DNA of 64,000 bases from Streptomyces sp. RPA4-2 (GCF_012273515.2 NZ_CP050975.2:5394001-5458000), one strand, 5' to 3'. Positions 52,843-62,620 are shown, counted from the first letter of the stretch. The notes: generated by a model not told the origin, from the sequence alone. Numbers and translations: made by a program.

Positions 52843-53832
52843 CTACAGCTTGCGCAGGCTAAGGCGCTGCACCTTGTGGTCCGGGCCCTTGCGGACGACG
52901 AGGGCGGCGCGGCCGCGGGTGGGGGCCACGTTCTCCATCAGGTTGGGCTTGTTGATGGTCCGCCAGGTCGTGCGGGCGTAGTCGAGCGCCTCCTCCTCGG
53001 AGACCTGGGTGTACTTGCGGAAGTACGAGGAGGGGTTCTGGAAGGCGGTGGCGCGCAGCTTGCGGAAGCGGTTGAGGTACCAGGCCTCGATGTCCTCGGC
53101 GCGGGCGTCGACGTACACGCTGAAGTCGAAGTAGTCGGCGAGGCCGACGCGGGTGCGGCCGTCCTTGCCCGGCAGGGCGGGCTGCAGCACGTTCAGGCCT
53201 TCGACGATGAGGATGTCGGGACGGCGGACCGTGAGCTTCTGGCCGGGGACGATGTCGTAGATGAGGTGGGAGTAGACGGGGGCGGTGACCTCGTCCTTGC
53301 CCGCCTTGATGTCGGCGACGAACCGGGTGAGGGCACGGCGGTCGTACGACTCGGGGAAACCCTTCCGCGACATCAGGCCGCGTGCCTCCAGCTCCTTGGT
53401 GGGGAGCAGGAAGCCGTCGGTGGTCACGAGTTCGACGCGTGGGTGTTCGGGCCAGCGGGAGAGCAGGGCCTGGAGAAGGCGGGCGACGGTGGACTTCCCG
53501 ACGGCGACCGACCCCGCCACGCCTATCACGAACGGGGTGCCGGACTGCGAGCCCTTCTCGCCGAGGAAGGTGTTCAGCGCCCCTCTCAGCCCGTCGGTGG
53601 CACCGACGTACAGATTCAGCAGTCTGGACAGCGGCAGATAGATGTCCCGCACCTCGTCGAGGTCGATGACATCGCCCAGACCGCGCAGCTTCTCGACCTC
53701 CTCGGCGTTCAGCGGCAGCGGCGTCTTCTCGCGCAGCGCGCTCCACTCGGCACGGGTGAGGTCGACGTAGGGAGTCGCCTCCGGCTTGTGCCGGTGGGCG
53801 CTCCGGGGCATCGGGGAGACCGGAGAGATCAC
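52843..53832 (-). CDS. coaA: Pantothenate kinase, type I
   Basis: 329 residues. Walker [13 protein letters not shown] (K113), followed by the conserved [18 protein letters not shown] and [20 protein letters not shown]. It performs the first step of coenzyme A synthesis. GTG start at 53832. Transcribed towards DUF389. The divergent glmS start is 198 bases away. Confidence 0.98.
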   Translation of the reverse strand: MISPVSPMPRSAHRHKPEATPYVDLTRAEWSALREKTPLPLNAEEVEKLRGLGDVIDLDEVRDIYLPLSRLLNLYVGATDGLRGALNTFLGEKGSQSGTPFVIGVAGSVAVGKSTVARLLQALLSRWPEHPRVELVTTDGFLLPTKELEARGLMSRKGFPESYDRRALTRFVADIKAGKDEVTAPVYSHLIYDIVPGQKLTVRRPDILIVEGLNVLQPALPGKDGRTRVGLADYFDFSVYVDARAEDIEAWYLNRFRKLRATAFQNPSSYFRKYTQVSEEEALDYARTTWRTINKPNLMENVAPTRGRAALVVRKGPDHKVQRLSLRKL

Positions 53833-54030
53833 AGTCCATTGTTACGGGAGTGTGGACGGGGTGGGGCGTGGGGTCCGTCACGCGAGGTCGTCAGGATGGC
53901 TCCGGTGGGCGCTCCGGAGCGTCCGGGGGCGGCCGGGGGCCCCGGGGAGGGTGCGGGAAGGCGGCTGGAATTTCCGATATCGGGCACGAGATGCCGAGAT
54001 GTGGCGGGTGTCGGCCCTTAGGCTGCGCGC

Positions 54031-55878
54031 ATGTGCGGAATCGTGGGATACGTGGGGTCGCAGTCGGCGCTTGACGTGGTGATGGCCGGACTGAAGCGAC
54101 TGGAGTACCGGGGGTACGACTCGGCGGGTGTCGCCGTACCGGCGGACGGCGGACTGGCCGCGGCGAAGAGGGCCGGGAAACTGGTCAACCTGGAGAAGGA
54201 GCTGGTCGACCGGCCGCTGCCGACCGGGACGACCGGGATCGGGCACACCCGCTGGGCCACCCATGGCGGCCCCACGGATGCGAACGCGCATCCGCACCTC
54301 GACAACGCGGGCCGGGTCGCCGTCGTCCACAACGGGATCATCGAGAACTTCGCCGAGCTCCGCGCCGAACTGACCGAGCGCGGCCACGAGCTGGCCTCCG
54401 AGACGGACACCGAGGTGGTCGCGCACCTGCTCGCCGAGGAGTTCTCGGTCTGCGCCGACCTGGCGGAGGCGATGCGGCTGGTGTGCCGGCGCCTGGAGGG
54501 CGCGTTCACGCTGGTCGCGGTGCACGCCGACATGCCGGACGTGGTCGTGGGCGCGCGCCGCAACTCGCCGCTCGTGGTGGGGGTCGGCGAGGGCGAGGCC
54601 TTCCTCGCCTCGGACGTCACCGCGTTCATCGACCACACGCGTTCGGCGATCGAGCTCGGCCAGGACCAGGTGGTGGAGCTGCGCCGGGACGGGGTGACGG
54701 TCACCGGCTTCGACGGGCGGCCCGCCGAGGTGCGCTCCTACCACGTGGACTGGGACGCGGCGGCCGCCGAGAAGGGCGGCTACGACTACTTCATGCTCAA
54801 GGAGATCGCCGAGCAGCCCAAGGCGGTCGCCGACACGCTCCTCGGCCGCATCGACGCGGGCGGCTCGCTCCGCCTGGACGAGGTGCGCATTCCCGTGCGC
54901 GAGCTGCGGGAGGTCGACAAGGTCGTCATCGTGGCCTGCGGTACGGCCTTCCACGCCGGGCTGATCGCCAAGTACGCCATCGAGCACTGGACGCGTATCC
55001 CGTGCGAGGTGGAGCTGGCCAGCGAGTTCCGTTACCGGGATCCCATCCTGGGCGCGCGGGCGCTGGTCATCGCGATCTCCCAGTCCGGCGAGACCATGGA
55101 CACCCTGATGGCACTGCGGCACGCGCGCGACCAGGGCTCCAAGGTGCTGGCGATCTGCAACACCAACGGCTCGACGATCCCGCGCGAGTCGGACGCGGTG
55201 CTCTACACGCACGCGGGCCCGGAGGTCGCGGTCGCCTCGACCAAGGCGTTCCTCACCCAGCTGGTGGCCTGCTACCTGGTCGCGCTGTACCTCGGCCAGG
55301 TGCGCGGCACCAAGTGGGGCGACGAGATCCAGGCCGTGATCCGGGACCTGTCCCACATCTCCGGCGAGGTCGAGCGGGTCCTGGAGACCATGGAGCCGGT
55401 ACGGGAACTGGCGCGGACGCTCGCGGACAAGCGGACCGTCCTGTTCCTCGGCCGGCATGTCGGCTACCCGGTCGCGCTGGAGGGTGCCCTCAAGCTCAAG
55501 GAACTGGCGTACATGCACGCCGAGGGCTTCGCGGCGGGGGAGCTGAAGCACGGGCCGATCGCGCTGATCGAGGAGGATCTGCCGGTCGTCGTGGTCGTGC
55601 CCTCGCCGCGCGGCCGGTCCGTCCTGCACGACAAGATCGTGTCCAACATCCAGGAGATCCGGGCCAGGGGCGCGCGCACGATCGTGATCGCGGAGGAGGG
55701 CGACGAGGCGGTGGTGCCGTACGCCGACCACCTGATCCGCATCCCGGTGACCCCGACGCTGCTCCAGCCGCTGGTGGCCACGGTTCCCCTGCAGGTGTTC
55801 GCCTGCGAGCTGGCGACGGCGCGGGGCAACGAGGTGGACCAGCCGCGCAACCTGGCGAAGTCGGTGACGGTGGAGTGA
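54031..55878 (+). CDS. glmS: Glutamine--fructose-6-phosphate aminotransferase
   Basis: 615 residues. N-terminal Ntn glutamine amidotransferase with the nucleophile Cys right after Met (MCGIVGYVGSQSALDVVMAG), two SIS sugar-isomerase domains (ISQSGETMDTLMA, LFLGRHVGYPVALEGALKLK), and the C-terminus RNLAKSVTVE. It makes glucosamine-6-phosphate, the entry to amino-sugar synthesis. No glmS ribozyme is evident upstream (the gap to coaA is short). Followed by two hairpins. Confidence 0.99.
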   Translation: MCGIVGYVGSQSALDVVMAGLKRLEYRGYDSAGVAVPADGGLAAAKRAGKLVNLEKELVDRPLPTGTTGIGHTRWATHGGPTDANAHPHLDNAGRVAVVHNGIIENFAELRAELTERGHELASETDTEVVAHLLAEEFSVCADLAEAMRLVCRRLEGAFTLVAVHADMPDVVVGARRNSPLVVGVGEGEAFLASDVTAFIDHTRSAIELGQDQVVELRRDGVTVTGFDGRPAEVRSYHVDWDAAAAEKGGYDYFMLKEIAEQPKAVADTLLGRIDAGGSLRLDEVRIPVRELREVDKVVIVACGTAFHAGLIAKYAIEHWTRIPCEVELASEFRYRDPILGARALVIAISQSGETMDTLMALRHARDQGSKVLAICNTNGSTIPRESDAVLYTHAGPEVAVASTKAFLTQLVACYLVALYLGQVRGTKWGDEIQAVIRDLSHISGEVERVLETMEPVRELARTLADKRTVLFLGRHVGYPVALEGALKLKELAYMHAEGFAAGELKHGPIALIEEDLPVVVVVPSPRGRSVLHDKIVSNIQEIRARGARTIVIAEEGDEAVVPYADHLIRIPVTPTLLQPLVATVPLQVFACELATARGNEVDQPRNLAKSVTVE

Positions 55879-55921
55879 GCGCGTCCGGCGGCCGCCGGAC
55901 CGCTTCCACCGCGGTTCGTCC

Positions 55922-55943
55922 GCTCCGGGCCCGCGCCCGGAGC
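55922..55943 (+). terminator. glmS terminator
   Basis: Arms GCTCCGGGC and GCCCGGAGC with CCGC loop. A second palindrome GTCCGGCG-GC-CGCCGGAC lies just upstream at 55883-55900. Confidence 0.65.
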
Positions 55944-56016
55944 CGGAGCGGAGCCGTGACAGGACGGCGGCGGCAGATATCGGGACGGTGGGCCGGACGG
56001 CCGTAGGGTGCTCGGC

Positions 56017-56388
56017 ATGAGCATCATCGGGGTCGGTATCGACGTGGCCGAGATCGACCGGTTCCGCGCGTCGCTGGAGCGTACGCCGGGACTGGCCCAA
56101 CGGCTCTTCGTGGAACAGGAGTTGCACCTGCCGAGCGGGGAGCGGCGGGGCATCGCGTCCCTCGCCGTGCGATTCGCCGCGAAGGAGGCGGTCGCCAAGG
56201 CGCTGGGCGCTCCGGCCGGAATGCACTGGACGGACGCCGAGGTCTACGTCGAGGACAGCGGCCGGCCGCGGCTGCGGGTGCGGGGCACCGTGGCGGCGCG
56301 CGCGGCCGAACTGGGCGTCATGTCGTGGCATGTGTCGCTCAGCCACGACGCGGGCGTGGCTTCGGCGGTGGTGATCGCGGAGGGATAG
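56017..56388 (+). CDS. acpS: Holo-[acyl-carrier-protein] synthase
   Basis: 123 residues from ATG 56017 ([20 protein letters not shown]); a GTG nine bases upstream is less likely. Metal ligands are D in [12 protein letters not shown] and E in [13 protein letters not shown]. It attaches phosphopantetheine from coenzyme A to acyl carrier protein, thus linked in pathway to nearby coaA. nnrE/nnrD follows after 71 bases. Confidence 0.97.
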   Translation: MSIIGVGIDVAEIDRFRASLERTPGLAQRLFVEQELHLPSGERRGIASLAVRFAAKEAVAKALGAPAGMHWTDAEVYVEDSGRPRLRVRGTVAARAAELGVMSWHVSLSHDAGVASAVVIAEG

Positions 56389-56459
56389 CGGGGCCGGCCG
56401 CGGCACGAGCCGGGGCGGCCGGGGCGGCACGGAGGGGCTCCGTACGGGAGACTCGGTCC

Positions 56460-57904
56460 ATGCGTACTGCGTACAGCGTGGAGACCGTGAGGACCGCCGA
56501 ACAGGAGCTGATGGCACGGCTCCCCGAGGGGGCGTTGATGCAGCGGGCGGCCGCCGGACTCGCCGCCGCCTGCGCGGACGTGCTGGGGCGGGTGTACGGC
56601 AGCCGGGTCGTGCTGCTGATCGGCAGCGGGGACAACGGCGGGGACGCGCTGTACGCGGGCGCGCGTCTCGCCCGCCGTGGGGCCGGCGTCACCGCGCTGC
56701 TGCTCGCGCCCGAACGCACCCATGCCGGGGGGCTGGCAGCGCTGCGACGGGCCGGCGGGGCCACGGTCGCGCGCGGGGACGGCTTCGGCACCGCGCGGGA
56801 ACAGATCCGGCGGGCCGACCTCGTCGTCGACGGCATCGTGGGGATCGGGGGCAAGGGCGGACTGCGGCCCGACGCGGCGCCGCTCGCGGAATACGCCGCG
56901 GACTCCCGCGCGGTGGTCGTCGCAGTGGACCTGCCGAGCGGTGTCGAGGCGGACACCGGAGAGGTCCACGGCCCGGCGGTCCGCGCCGATCTGACGGTGA
57001 CCTTCGGCACCCACAAGCCGGGGCTGCTGATCGATCCGGCGCGCGAGTACGCCGGTTCCGTACGCCTCGTCGACATCGGGCTCGATCTGCCCGACGCGCC
57101 CGAACTGGAGGCCCTGCAGCACGTGGACGTGGCGGCGCGGCTGCCCGCGCCGGGGGCGGAGAGCGACAAGTACCGGCGGGGCGTGGTGGGGATCGCGGCC
57201 GGGTCCGCCCGGTACCCCGGGGCCGCCGTGCTCGCCGTCTCCGGCGCGCTGCGCGGTGGCGCCGGGGCGGTGCGCTACGTGGGGCCCGCGGCGGACGCCG
57301 TGATCTCCCGTTTCCCCGAGGCGCTGGTGTCGGACCTGGGGCCCGCGCGGGCCGGGCGGGTGCAGGCGTGGGTGGTCGGGCCCGGTGCCGGGGACGACGC
57401 GTCGGCGGTGGCCGAGGTGCTGGAGGCGGAGGTGCCGGTGCTCGTCGACGCGGACGGGCTGCGGCTGGCCGATCGCGCGACGGTGCGTGCGCGTACCGCG
57501 CCGACGCTGCTGACCCCGCATGCTTAAGCGAGGCGGCGGCGTTGCTCGGGGTGTCGCGGGAGTCGGTGGAGGGCGCCCGGCTGGCGTCCGTGCGCGAGCT
57601 GGCGGCGCGGTACGGGGCGACGGTGCTGCTGAAGGGGTCGACGACGCTGGTCGCCGATCCGGGGGGCGGGGTCGTGCGGGTCAATCCGACGGGGACCGCG
57701 TGGCTGGCCACGGCGGGGAGCGGGGATGTGCTGTCCGGGCTTGCCGGGTCGTTGCTCGCGTCGGGGCTGTCGGCGCTGGACGCCGGGAGTGCGGGGGCGT
57801 ATCTCCATGGGCTGGCGGGGCGGCTCGCGGCGGAGGGCGCGCCGGTGGGGGCGCATGACGTGGCGGAGGCGGTACGGGACGCGTGGCGCGACGTGACGGG
57901 GTGA
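56460..57904 (+). pseudogene. nnr: Bifunctional NAD(P)HX epimerase/dehydratase, frame broken at CTTAAG (probably an intact gene)
   Basis: Repairs hydrated NAD(P)H. The N-terminal epimerase part has IGSGDNGGDALYAGARLARR and the C-terminal dehydratase has GTAWLATAGSGDVLSGLAGS. As written, the frame stops at 57527 right after TLLTPHA. If CTTAAG at 57523 is read as CCGG, the sequence becomes TPHAGEAAALLGVSRE, exactly the family pattern, and one frame of about 480 residues runs to 57904. I regard the break as a sequence error, not a true pseudogene. It lies between acpS and an L,D-transpeptidase gene. Confidence 0.85.
57523..57528. other. CTTAAG, probable sequence error in nnr
   Basis: The clearest of five such sites: reading CCGG here restores the conserved TPHAGE motif and the full frame. 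Confidence 0.85.
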
Positions 57905-57932
57905 CCCCGGCCGTCCCGTACCTGGGGGCTGC

Positions 57933-58072
57933 CGCCCCCGGACCCCCGCTCCGGCCTCAAGGGCCTTGGCTCAAACGCCGGACGGGCCGGATGTGCGGGC
58001 CTGGGCTGGAGATTTTCAGCCTGTCCGGCGCTTGAGGACGAGCCCTTCGGGCGCTGCGGGGGTCCGGGGGCG
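57933..58072. repeat. Long dispersed inverted repeat of Streptomyces type
   Basis: Outer arms CGCCCCCGGACCCCCGC and its exact 17-base complement lie 140 bases apart. Inner, less perfect arms (TCAAACGCCGGACGGGC and GCCTGTCCGGCGCTTGA) give a long cruciform or hairpin. I recognise this as a common intergenic repeat in Streptomyces genomes. Confidence 0.8.
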
Positions 58073-58158
58073 AAAGAGGCTGGTGCGTTGCCCATTACGG
58101 GGGACCCCGTCCGCGCGGCTCACCCCCTCCCGCCCCCACGTTGCGTATCGCTGAGTGC

Positions 58159-59094
58159 ATGATGATGAGCAGACGAATGGCCTGGCGAAGCGCGGCGGTG
58201 ATGCTGGCGCTGCTGACCGTACTGCCCGCACAGACCGCCCTGGCCGAAGCGGACGGCCCCCTGACCCCCGGCCCGGAAAGCCCGCTGGTGCCCGGCGCGG
58301 CGTCCGCCGTGGGGAGCCTGGTGCCCGGTGTGGCGCCCGGCCCGCGGCAGTCGTGGCAGGGGCCGGCGGACACGCCGGACCAGATGCTCGCGCCGGAGGT
58401 GTACACGCCCAGCGCCCGCGAGGACGCCGTCGAACCGCGGGACGCCGCCCCCGAGGCGGACGCCCTGATCGAGTACGTCCCGCCGGGCGATGCCGCCGAC
58501 AAGGCCCTGTCGTGCAGCAGGCGGACCGGCCCCTACCAGCGCCAGGTCGAGCGCTGGCTGAAGCTGAAGGCGGACGGGAAGCAGTCCGGCGGCGACTGCC
58601 GCGCGATCCGGACCTTCCAGACCCGCCACGGGATCAAGCCGGCCACCGGTTTCGCCGGACCCGTGACCTGGGCCCGTATGCAGCTGCTGTCCGCGCGCAA
58701 GAATCCGAACGCGGCCGGGAAGTGCCACGTCCGCTCCTCCCGCGTCGCCTGTGTGGACCTGACCCGTCAGCTCACCTGGGTGCAGAAGGGGAAGAAGGTG
58801 CTGTGGGGACCGGTGCCGATGCGCAGCGGGCGGGCCGGTTACCGGACCAGGACCGGCCAGTTCAAGATCTACTGGAAGCACAAGAACCACTGGTCGACGC
58901 TGTACAACAGCCCCATGCCGTACAGCCAGTTCTTCAGCGGCGGCCAGGCCTTCCACGCCGTCTACGGCAGCATCTACGACCCGCACGGCTCGTGGGGCTG
59001 CGTCAATCTGCGCCTCGCCGACGCCCGCACGCTGTGGAACGTGCTCAAGAAGGGCGACCGGGTGTCCGTCTGGGGCCGCAGGGCCGGTACCTGA
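58159..59094 (+). CDS. Exported L,D-transpeptidase with peptidoglycan-binding domain
   Basis: About 311 residues from ATG 58159; two more ATGs follow directly, and an upstream TTG is less likely. A signal peptide ends near AQTALAEA. After a Pro-rich linker there is a peptidoglycan-binding-like domain (YQRQVERWLKLKADGKQSGG, FQTRHGIKPATGFAGPVTWA) and a YkuD L,D-transpeptidase domain with HGSWGCVNLRL (His276, Cys281). It would form 3-3 peptidoglycan cross-links outside the membrane. It sits among glmM, glmS and alr, all cell-wall genes. Confidence 0.92.
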   Translation: MMMSRRMAWRSAAVMLALLTVLPAQTALAEADGPLTPGPESPLVPGAASAVGSLVPGVAPGPRQSWQGPADTPDQMLAPEVYTPSAREDAVEPRDAAPEADALIEYVPPGDAADKALSCSRRTGPYQRQVERWLKLKADGKQSGGDCRAIRTFQTRHGIKPATGFAGPVTWARMQLLSARKNPNAAGKCHVRSSRVACVDLTRQLTWVQKGKKVLWGPVPMRSGRAGYRTRTGQFKIYWKHKNHWSTLYNSPMPYSQFFSGGQAFHAVYGSIYDPHGSWGCVNLRLADARTLWNVLKKGDRVSVWGRRAGT

Positions 59095-59209
59095 CCGTCC
59101 GGCGGCGTCCGAGGCCGTCGGAGCCGGAGATCGTCCGAGACCGTCCGGGGCGCCCGAAGGGCACCGGCACAGGGGGGCCGTCGGACCCCTCTGAGACACT
59201 GGGGGCGCG

Positions 59210-60361
59210 ATGAACGAGACAGCACCGCTGCGCGCCCGCGCAGAGATCGACCTGGCCGCCCTGCGGGCCAACGTGCGGACCCTGCGCGCCCACGCGCCGT
59301 CCGCGGCCGTGATGGCCGTGGTCAAGTCCGACGCGTACGGCCACGGCGCGGTCCCGTGCGCCCGCGCGGCGCTCGAGGCCGGCGCCACCTGGCTCGGCAC
59401 CGCCACCCCCGAGGAAGCCCTCGCCCTGCGGGCGGCGGGCATCCCGGGGCGCGTCATGTGCTGGCTGTGGACCCCGGGCGGTCCCTGGCGGGAGGCCGTG
59501 GAGGCCGACCTCGACGTGTCGGTCAGCGGGATGTGGGCACTGCGGGAGGTCGTCGCGGCGGCCGCGGCCGCCGGCGTCCCGGCCCGCGTCCAGCTCAAGG
59601 CCGACACCGGACTCGGACGCAGCGGCTGCCAGCCCGCCGACTGGCCCGAGCTGGTCGCGGAGGCCCTGCGCGCAGAGGCCGGGGGTCGGATCCGGATCAC
59701 CGGCCTCTGGTCGCACTTCGCCTGCGCCGACGAGCCCGGCCACCCGTCCGTGCGGGCCCAACTGACCCTGTTCCGCGAGATGGTGGCGTACGCCGAGGAG
59801 CGGGGCGTGCGCCCCGAGGTGCGGCACATCGCCAACTCGCCGGCGACGCTGACCCTGCCCGAGAGCCACTTCGACCTCGTCCGTACGGGGATCGCGGTCT
59901 ACGGCATCTCGCCCAGCCCCGAGATCGGCACCCCGGCCGACTTCGGGCTGCGCCCGGTGATGACGCTGAGCGCGTCGCTGGCGCTGGTCAAGCACGTACC
60001 GGGTGGACACGGTGTCAGTTACGGGCACCACTACGTCACTCCGGGGCCCACCACCCTCGGCCTGATCCCCGTCGGCTACGCGGACGGCATCCCCCGGCAC
60101 GCCTCCGGTACCGGACCGGTGCTGGTCGGCGGCAAATGGCGGACGGTCGCGGGCCGGGTCGCGATGGACCAGTTCGTGGTCGACCTCGGCGGGGACGAGC
60201 CGGCGCCCGGCACGGAGGCGGTCCTCTTCGGTCCGGGCGACCGCGGTGAGCCGACCGCCGAGGACTGGGCGCGGGCGGCGGGCACGATCGCGTACGAGAT
60301 CGTCACCCGGATCGGAACCCGGGTGCCACGCGTACACGTGAACAGGGAACAGGACGGGTAA
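59210..60361 (+). CDS. alr: Alanine racemase
   Basis: 383 residues. The PLP lysine lies in VMAVVKSDAYGHG (K39) and the second catalytic base is Tyr271 in GVSYGHHYVTPGPTTLGLIP. It makes D-alanine for peptidoglycan. ATG start; the alpha/beta-hydrolase gene follows after a 170-base low-complexity gap. Confidence 0.98.
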   Translation: MNETAPLRARAEIDLAALRANVRTLRAHAPSAAVMAVVKSDAYGHGAVPCARAALEAGATWLGTATPEEALALRAAGIPGRVMCWLWTPGGPWREAVEADLDVSVSGMWALREVVAAAAAAGVPARVQLKADTGLGRSGCQPADWPELVAEALRAEAGGRIRITGLWSHFACADEPGHPSVRAQLTLFREMVAYAEERGVRPEVRHIANSPATLTLPESHFDLVRTGIAVYGISPSPEIGTPADFGLRPVMTLSASLALVKHVPGGHGVSYGHHYVTPGPTTLGLIPVGYADGIPRHASGTGPVLVGGKWRTVAGRVAMDQFVVDLGGDEPAPGTEAVLFGPGDRGEPTAEDWARAAGTIAYEIVTRIGTRVPRVHVNREQDG

Positions 60362-60417
60362 CCGCACAGAGTGTCCCGTGCAGGACAACAGGACATGCCG
60401 ACACCGGTGGCGGTGTC

Positions 60418-60480
60418 AGTCACAGCAAGAGCAACAGGAACAACCAGAGCAAGAGCAACAGCAAGAGCAACAGCACCACC
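60418..60480. repeat. Low-complexity GCAACA/AGAGCA repeat
   Basis: Imperfect repeats of AGCAACAG/AGCAAGAG, unusually poor in T and rich in A for this genome, in the leader of the alpha/beta-hydrolase gene. Confidence 0.75.
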
Positions 60481-60531
60481 GATACCAACGGACGCATCAG
60501 TGGACGAGATCCCGGCGAAGAGGAGCGGTAC

Positions 60532-61770
60532 GTGAGCGAGAGCAGCGCGGAGGCCGTGACGGACGTCGCCGCGGCGGCCGTCGCCTCCGCCGCCGGGAAC
60601 TGGCGCAAGGCCGGTATCGCCGGTGTCGCCATAGGCGTGGTCGCCGCGGGGGCCGCGGCCGGAGTCGCCATAGAGAGGCTCACGGTCGGCCGCGGCATGC
60701 GCAGCAAGGCGCGCCTCGCGCTCGACTCGACCGGCCCGTACGGCTCCTTGCGCGGCACCCCGGGCAAGGCGTACGCGGACGACGGCACCGAGTTGTACTA
60801 CGAGGTGGACGACATCGAGCAGGACGTCACGTTCACCCCGCGTCGCCGCCGGCTCTTCGGCCGCAAGGCCCCGGCCCCCGTCACGGTCGTCTTCAGCCAC
60901 GGCTACTGCCTCAACCAGGACTCCTGGCACTTCCAGCGCGCCGCGCTGCGCGGGGTGGTGCGCACGGTGCACTGGGACCAGCGCAGTCACGGCCGTTCCG
61001 GGCGCGGGGTCGCCCAGTCGACGGACGGCACGCCGGTCACCATCGACCAGCTCGGCCGGGACCTGAAGGCCGTCATCGACGCCGCCGCGCCCGAGGGGTC
61101 GGTGGTGCTGGTCGGGCACTCGATGGGCGGCATGACCGTCATGGCCCTCGCCGACCAGTACCCCGAGCTGATCAGGGACCGGGTCGTCGCCGTCGCCCTC
61201 GTCGGTACGTCGTCCGGGCGGCTCGGTGAGGTCAACTTCGGGCTGCCCGTCGCGGGCGTCAACGCGGTACGGCGGGTGCTGCCCGGGGTGCTGAAGGCGC
61301 TCGGTCAGCAGGCCGCCCTGGTGGAGCGCGGACGGCGGGCCACGGCCGACCTGTTCGCGGGGATCATCAAGCGGTACTCCTTCGCCTCCCGGGACGTCGA
61401 CCCGGCCATCGCCCGGTTCGCCGAGCGGATGATCGAGGGCACACCGATCGACGTGGTCGCGGAGTTCTACCCGGCCTTCACCGACCACGACAAGACCGAG
61501 GCACTGGCGCACTTCGCCGACATGCCGGTGCTGGTGCTGGCCGGCGTCGGGGACATGGTGACGCCCAGCGAGCACAGCGAGGCGATCGCCGACCTGCTGC
61601 CCGACGCCGAGCTGGTGCTCGTACCGGACGCCGGACACCTGGTCATGCTGGAGCGCCCCGAGGTGGTCATGGACCGCCTCGCCGACCTTCTGATGCGCGC
61701 GGGCGCCGTCCCGGCAGGGGCTACCGTGGGCGGCTATGGAAGCACCAGCAGCACCGCACAACCCGGCTGA
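60532..61770 (+). CDS. Alpha/beta-fold hydrolase, membrane-anchored
   Basis: 412 residues. A membrane helix near residues 25-45 (AGIAGVAIGVVAAGAAAGVA) is followed by an alpha/beta-hydrolase domain: oxyanion region SHGYCLNQDSW, nucleophile GHSMGG, acid in VLVLAGVGDMVTP and His in VPDAGHLVMLERP. GTG start behind AGGAGCGG. It overlaps the start of tsaE by 35 bases. In Streptomyces this gene commonly lies between alr and tsaE. The substrate is unknown. Confidence 0.93.
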   Translation: MSESSAEAVTDVAAAAVASAAGNWRKAGIAGVAIGVVAAGAAAGVAIERLTVGRGMRSKARLALDSTGPYGSLRGTPGKAYADDGTELYYEVDDIEQDVTFTPRRRRLFGRKAPAPVTVVFSHGYCLNQDSWHFQRAALRGVVRTVHWDQRSHGRSGRGVAQSTDGTPVTIDQLGRDLKAVIDAAAPEGSVVLVGHSMGGMTVMALADQYPELIRDRVVAVALVGTSSGRLGEVNFGLPVAGVNAVRRVLPGVLKALGQQAALVERGRRATADLFAGIIKRYSFASRDVDPAIARFAERMIEGTPIDVVAEFYPAFTDHDKTEALAHFADMPVLVLAGVGDMVTPSEHSEAIADLLPDAELVLVPDAGHLVMLERPEVVMDRLADLLMRAGAVPAGATVGGYGSTSSTAQPG

Positions 61771-62269
61771 GCCCGCCGCCGCGCGGGCCGGCGTCCGGAT
61801 CACCGTCAACTCGCCCGAGCAGATGCGGGAGCTGGGTCTTCACCTGGCCGATCTGCTGCGCGCGGGTGACCTGGTGATGCTCAACGGGGAACTCGGCGCG
61901 GGCAAGACGACCCTGACCCGCGGACTCGGCGAGGGGCTGGGCGTACGGGGCGCCGTCACGTCCCCGACGTTCGTCATCGCCCGCGTGCACCCCTCCCTCG
62001 GCGACGGCCCGCCGCTCGTGCACGTGGACGCGTACCGCCTGGGCGGCGGGCTCGACGAGATGGAGGACCTCGACCTCGACGTGTCGCTCTCCGACTCGGT
62101 GATCGTCGTGGAGTGGGGCGAGGGCAAGGTCGAGGAGCTGACCGACGACCGCCTGCACGTCGTCATCCACCGGGCGGTGGGCGACACCACGGACGAGGTA
62201 CGGCACGTCACACTGACCGGGCTCGGCGCGCGCTGGGCGGCCGCCGACCTGAGCGGGCTCACGGTGTAG
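61736..62269 (+). CDS. tsaE: tRNA threonylcarbamoyladenosine biosynthesis ATPase TsaE
   Basis: 177 residues. Walker A is NGELGAGKTTLTRGLG (K57), followed by SPTFVIARVHPS and EWGEGKVEEL, all TsaE signatures. It supports TsaBD in making t6A37 in tRNAs. The start lies inside the end of the upstream hydrolase gene, so the two are coupled. tsaB lies 1.3 kb downstream. Confidence 0.98.
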   Translation: MEAPAAPHNPAEPAAARAGVRITVNSPEQMRELGLHLADLLRAGDLVMLNGELGAGKTTLTRGLGEGLGVRGAVTSPTFVIARVHPSLGDGPPLVHVDAYRLGGGLDEMEDLDLDVSLSDSVIVVEWGEGKVEELTDDRLHVVIHRAVGDTTDEVRHVTLTGLGARWAAADLSGLTV

Positions 62270-62383
62270 CCAGGGCTTCGGGCTCCGACGCGGGCCGCGC
62301 GTTCTTCGTACGGGTTCCGACAAGTCGTCGGCAAGATGTTGCGTTCGGCATCCCGGCCGTGGTCACATGGAGATCAGGCCGTA

Positions 62384-62399
62384 GTTAGGTGTACCTAAC
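62384..62399. promoter_or_regulatory. Palindrome upstream of a small gene
   Basis: GTTAGGT-GT-ACCTAAC, perfect 7-bp arms, 33 bases before the ATG of the 62-residue gene. The half-site resembles an iron box (TTAGGT ... ACCTAA), but the spacing is 2 instead of about 7 bases. Confidence 0.5.
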
Positions 62400-62431
62400 C
62401 ACGCTTGCCCCCGAAGCCCCAGGAGGCGTCC

Positions 62432-62620
62432 ATGTCGGCATCAGAACGTGACGGGCGCGACCTGCCGGCGCAGCAGCCGCGTGCGGTGGCCGGGGTGTCG
62501 ATGCGGGACCTGCTGGCGTCGTGCGCCGCCGCCGAGGCGGTGTCGAGGCCGCCCCGGGCGCCGCGGGCGCCGTTGTCGGAGGCCGGTCGGGGGGACGAGC
62601 GGTCCCGCGACGCCGCGTAG
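62432..62620 (+). CDS. Small conserved hypothetical protein, 62 residues
   Basis: Strong AGGAGG site and ATG. The sequence MSASERDGRDLPAQQPRAVA is followed by a short helix VSMRDLLASCAAAEAVSRPP and a disordered tail. A small actinobacterial-type protein of unknown function; similar short proteins with an R-D-L-L-x-S-C-A-A-A core seem to me common in Streptomyces. A palindrome precedes it. Confidence 0.6.
   Translation: MSASERDGRDLPAQQPRAVAGVSMRDLLASCAAAEAVSRPPRAPRAPLSEAGRGDERSRDAA

Noticed and set aside
53833..54030. glmS ribozyme
   Set aside because: The short gap before glmS is shared with divergent coaA and shows no recognisable ribozyme core.
62384..62399. Iron box (DmdR/IdeR site)
   Set aside because: The half-sites match but the spacing is 2 bases instead of about 7.
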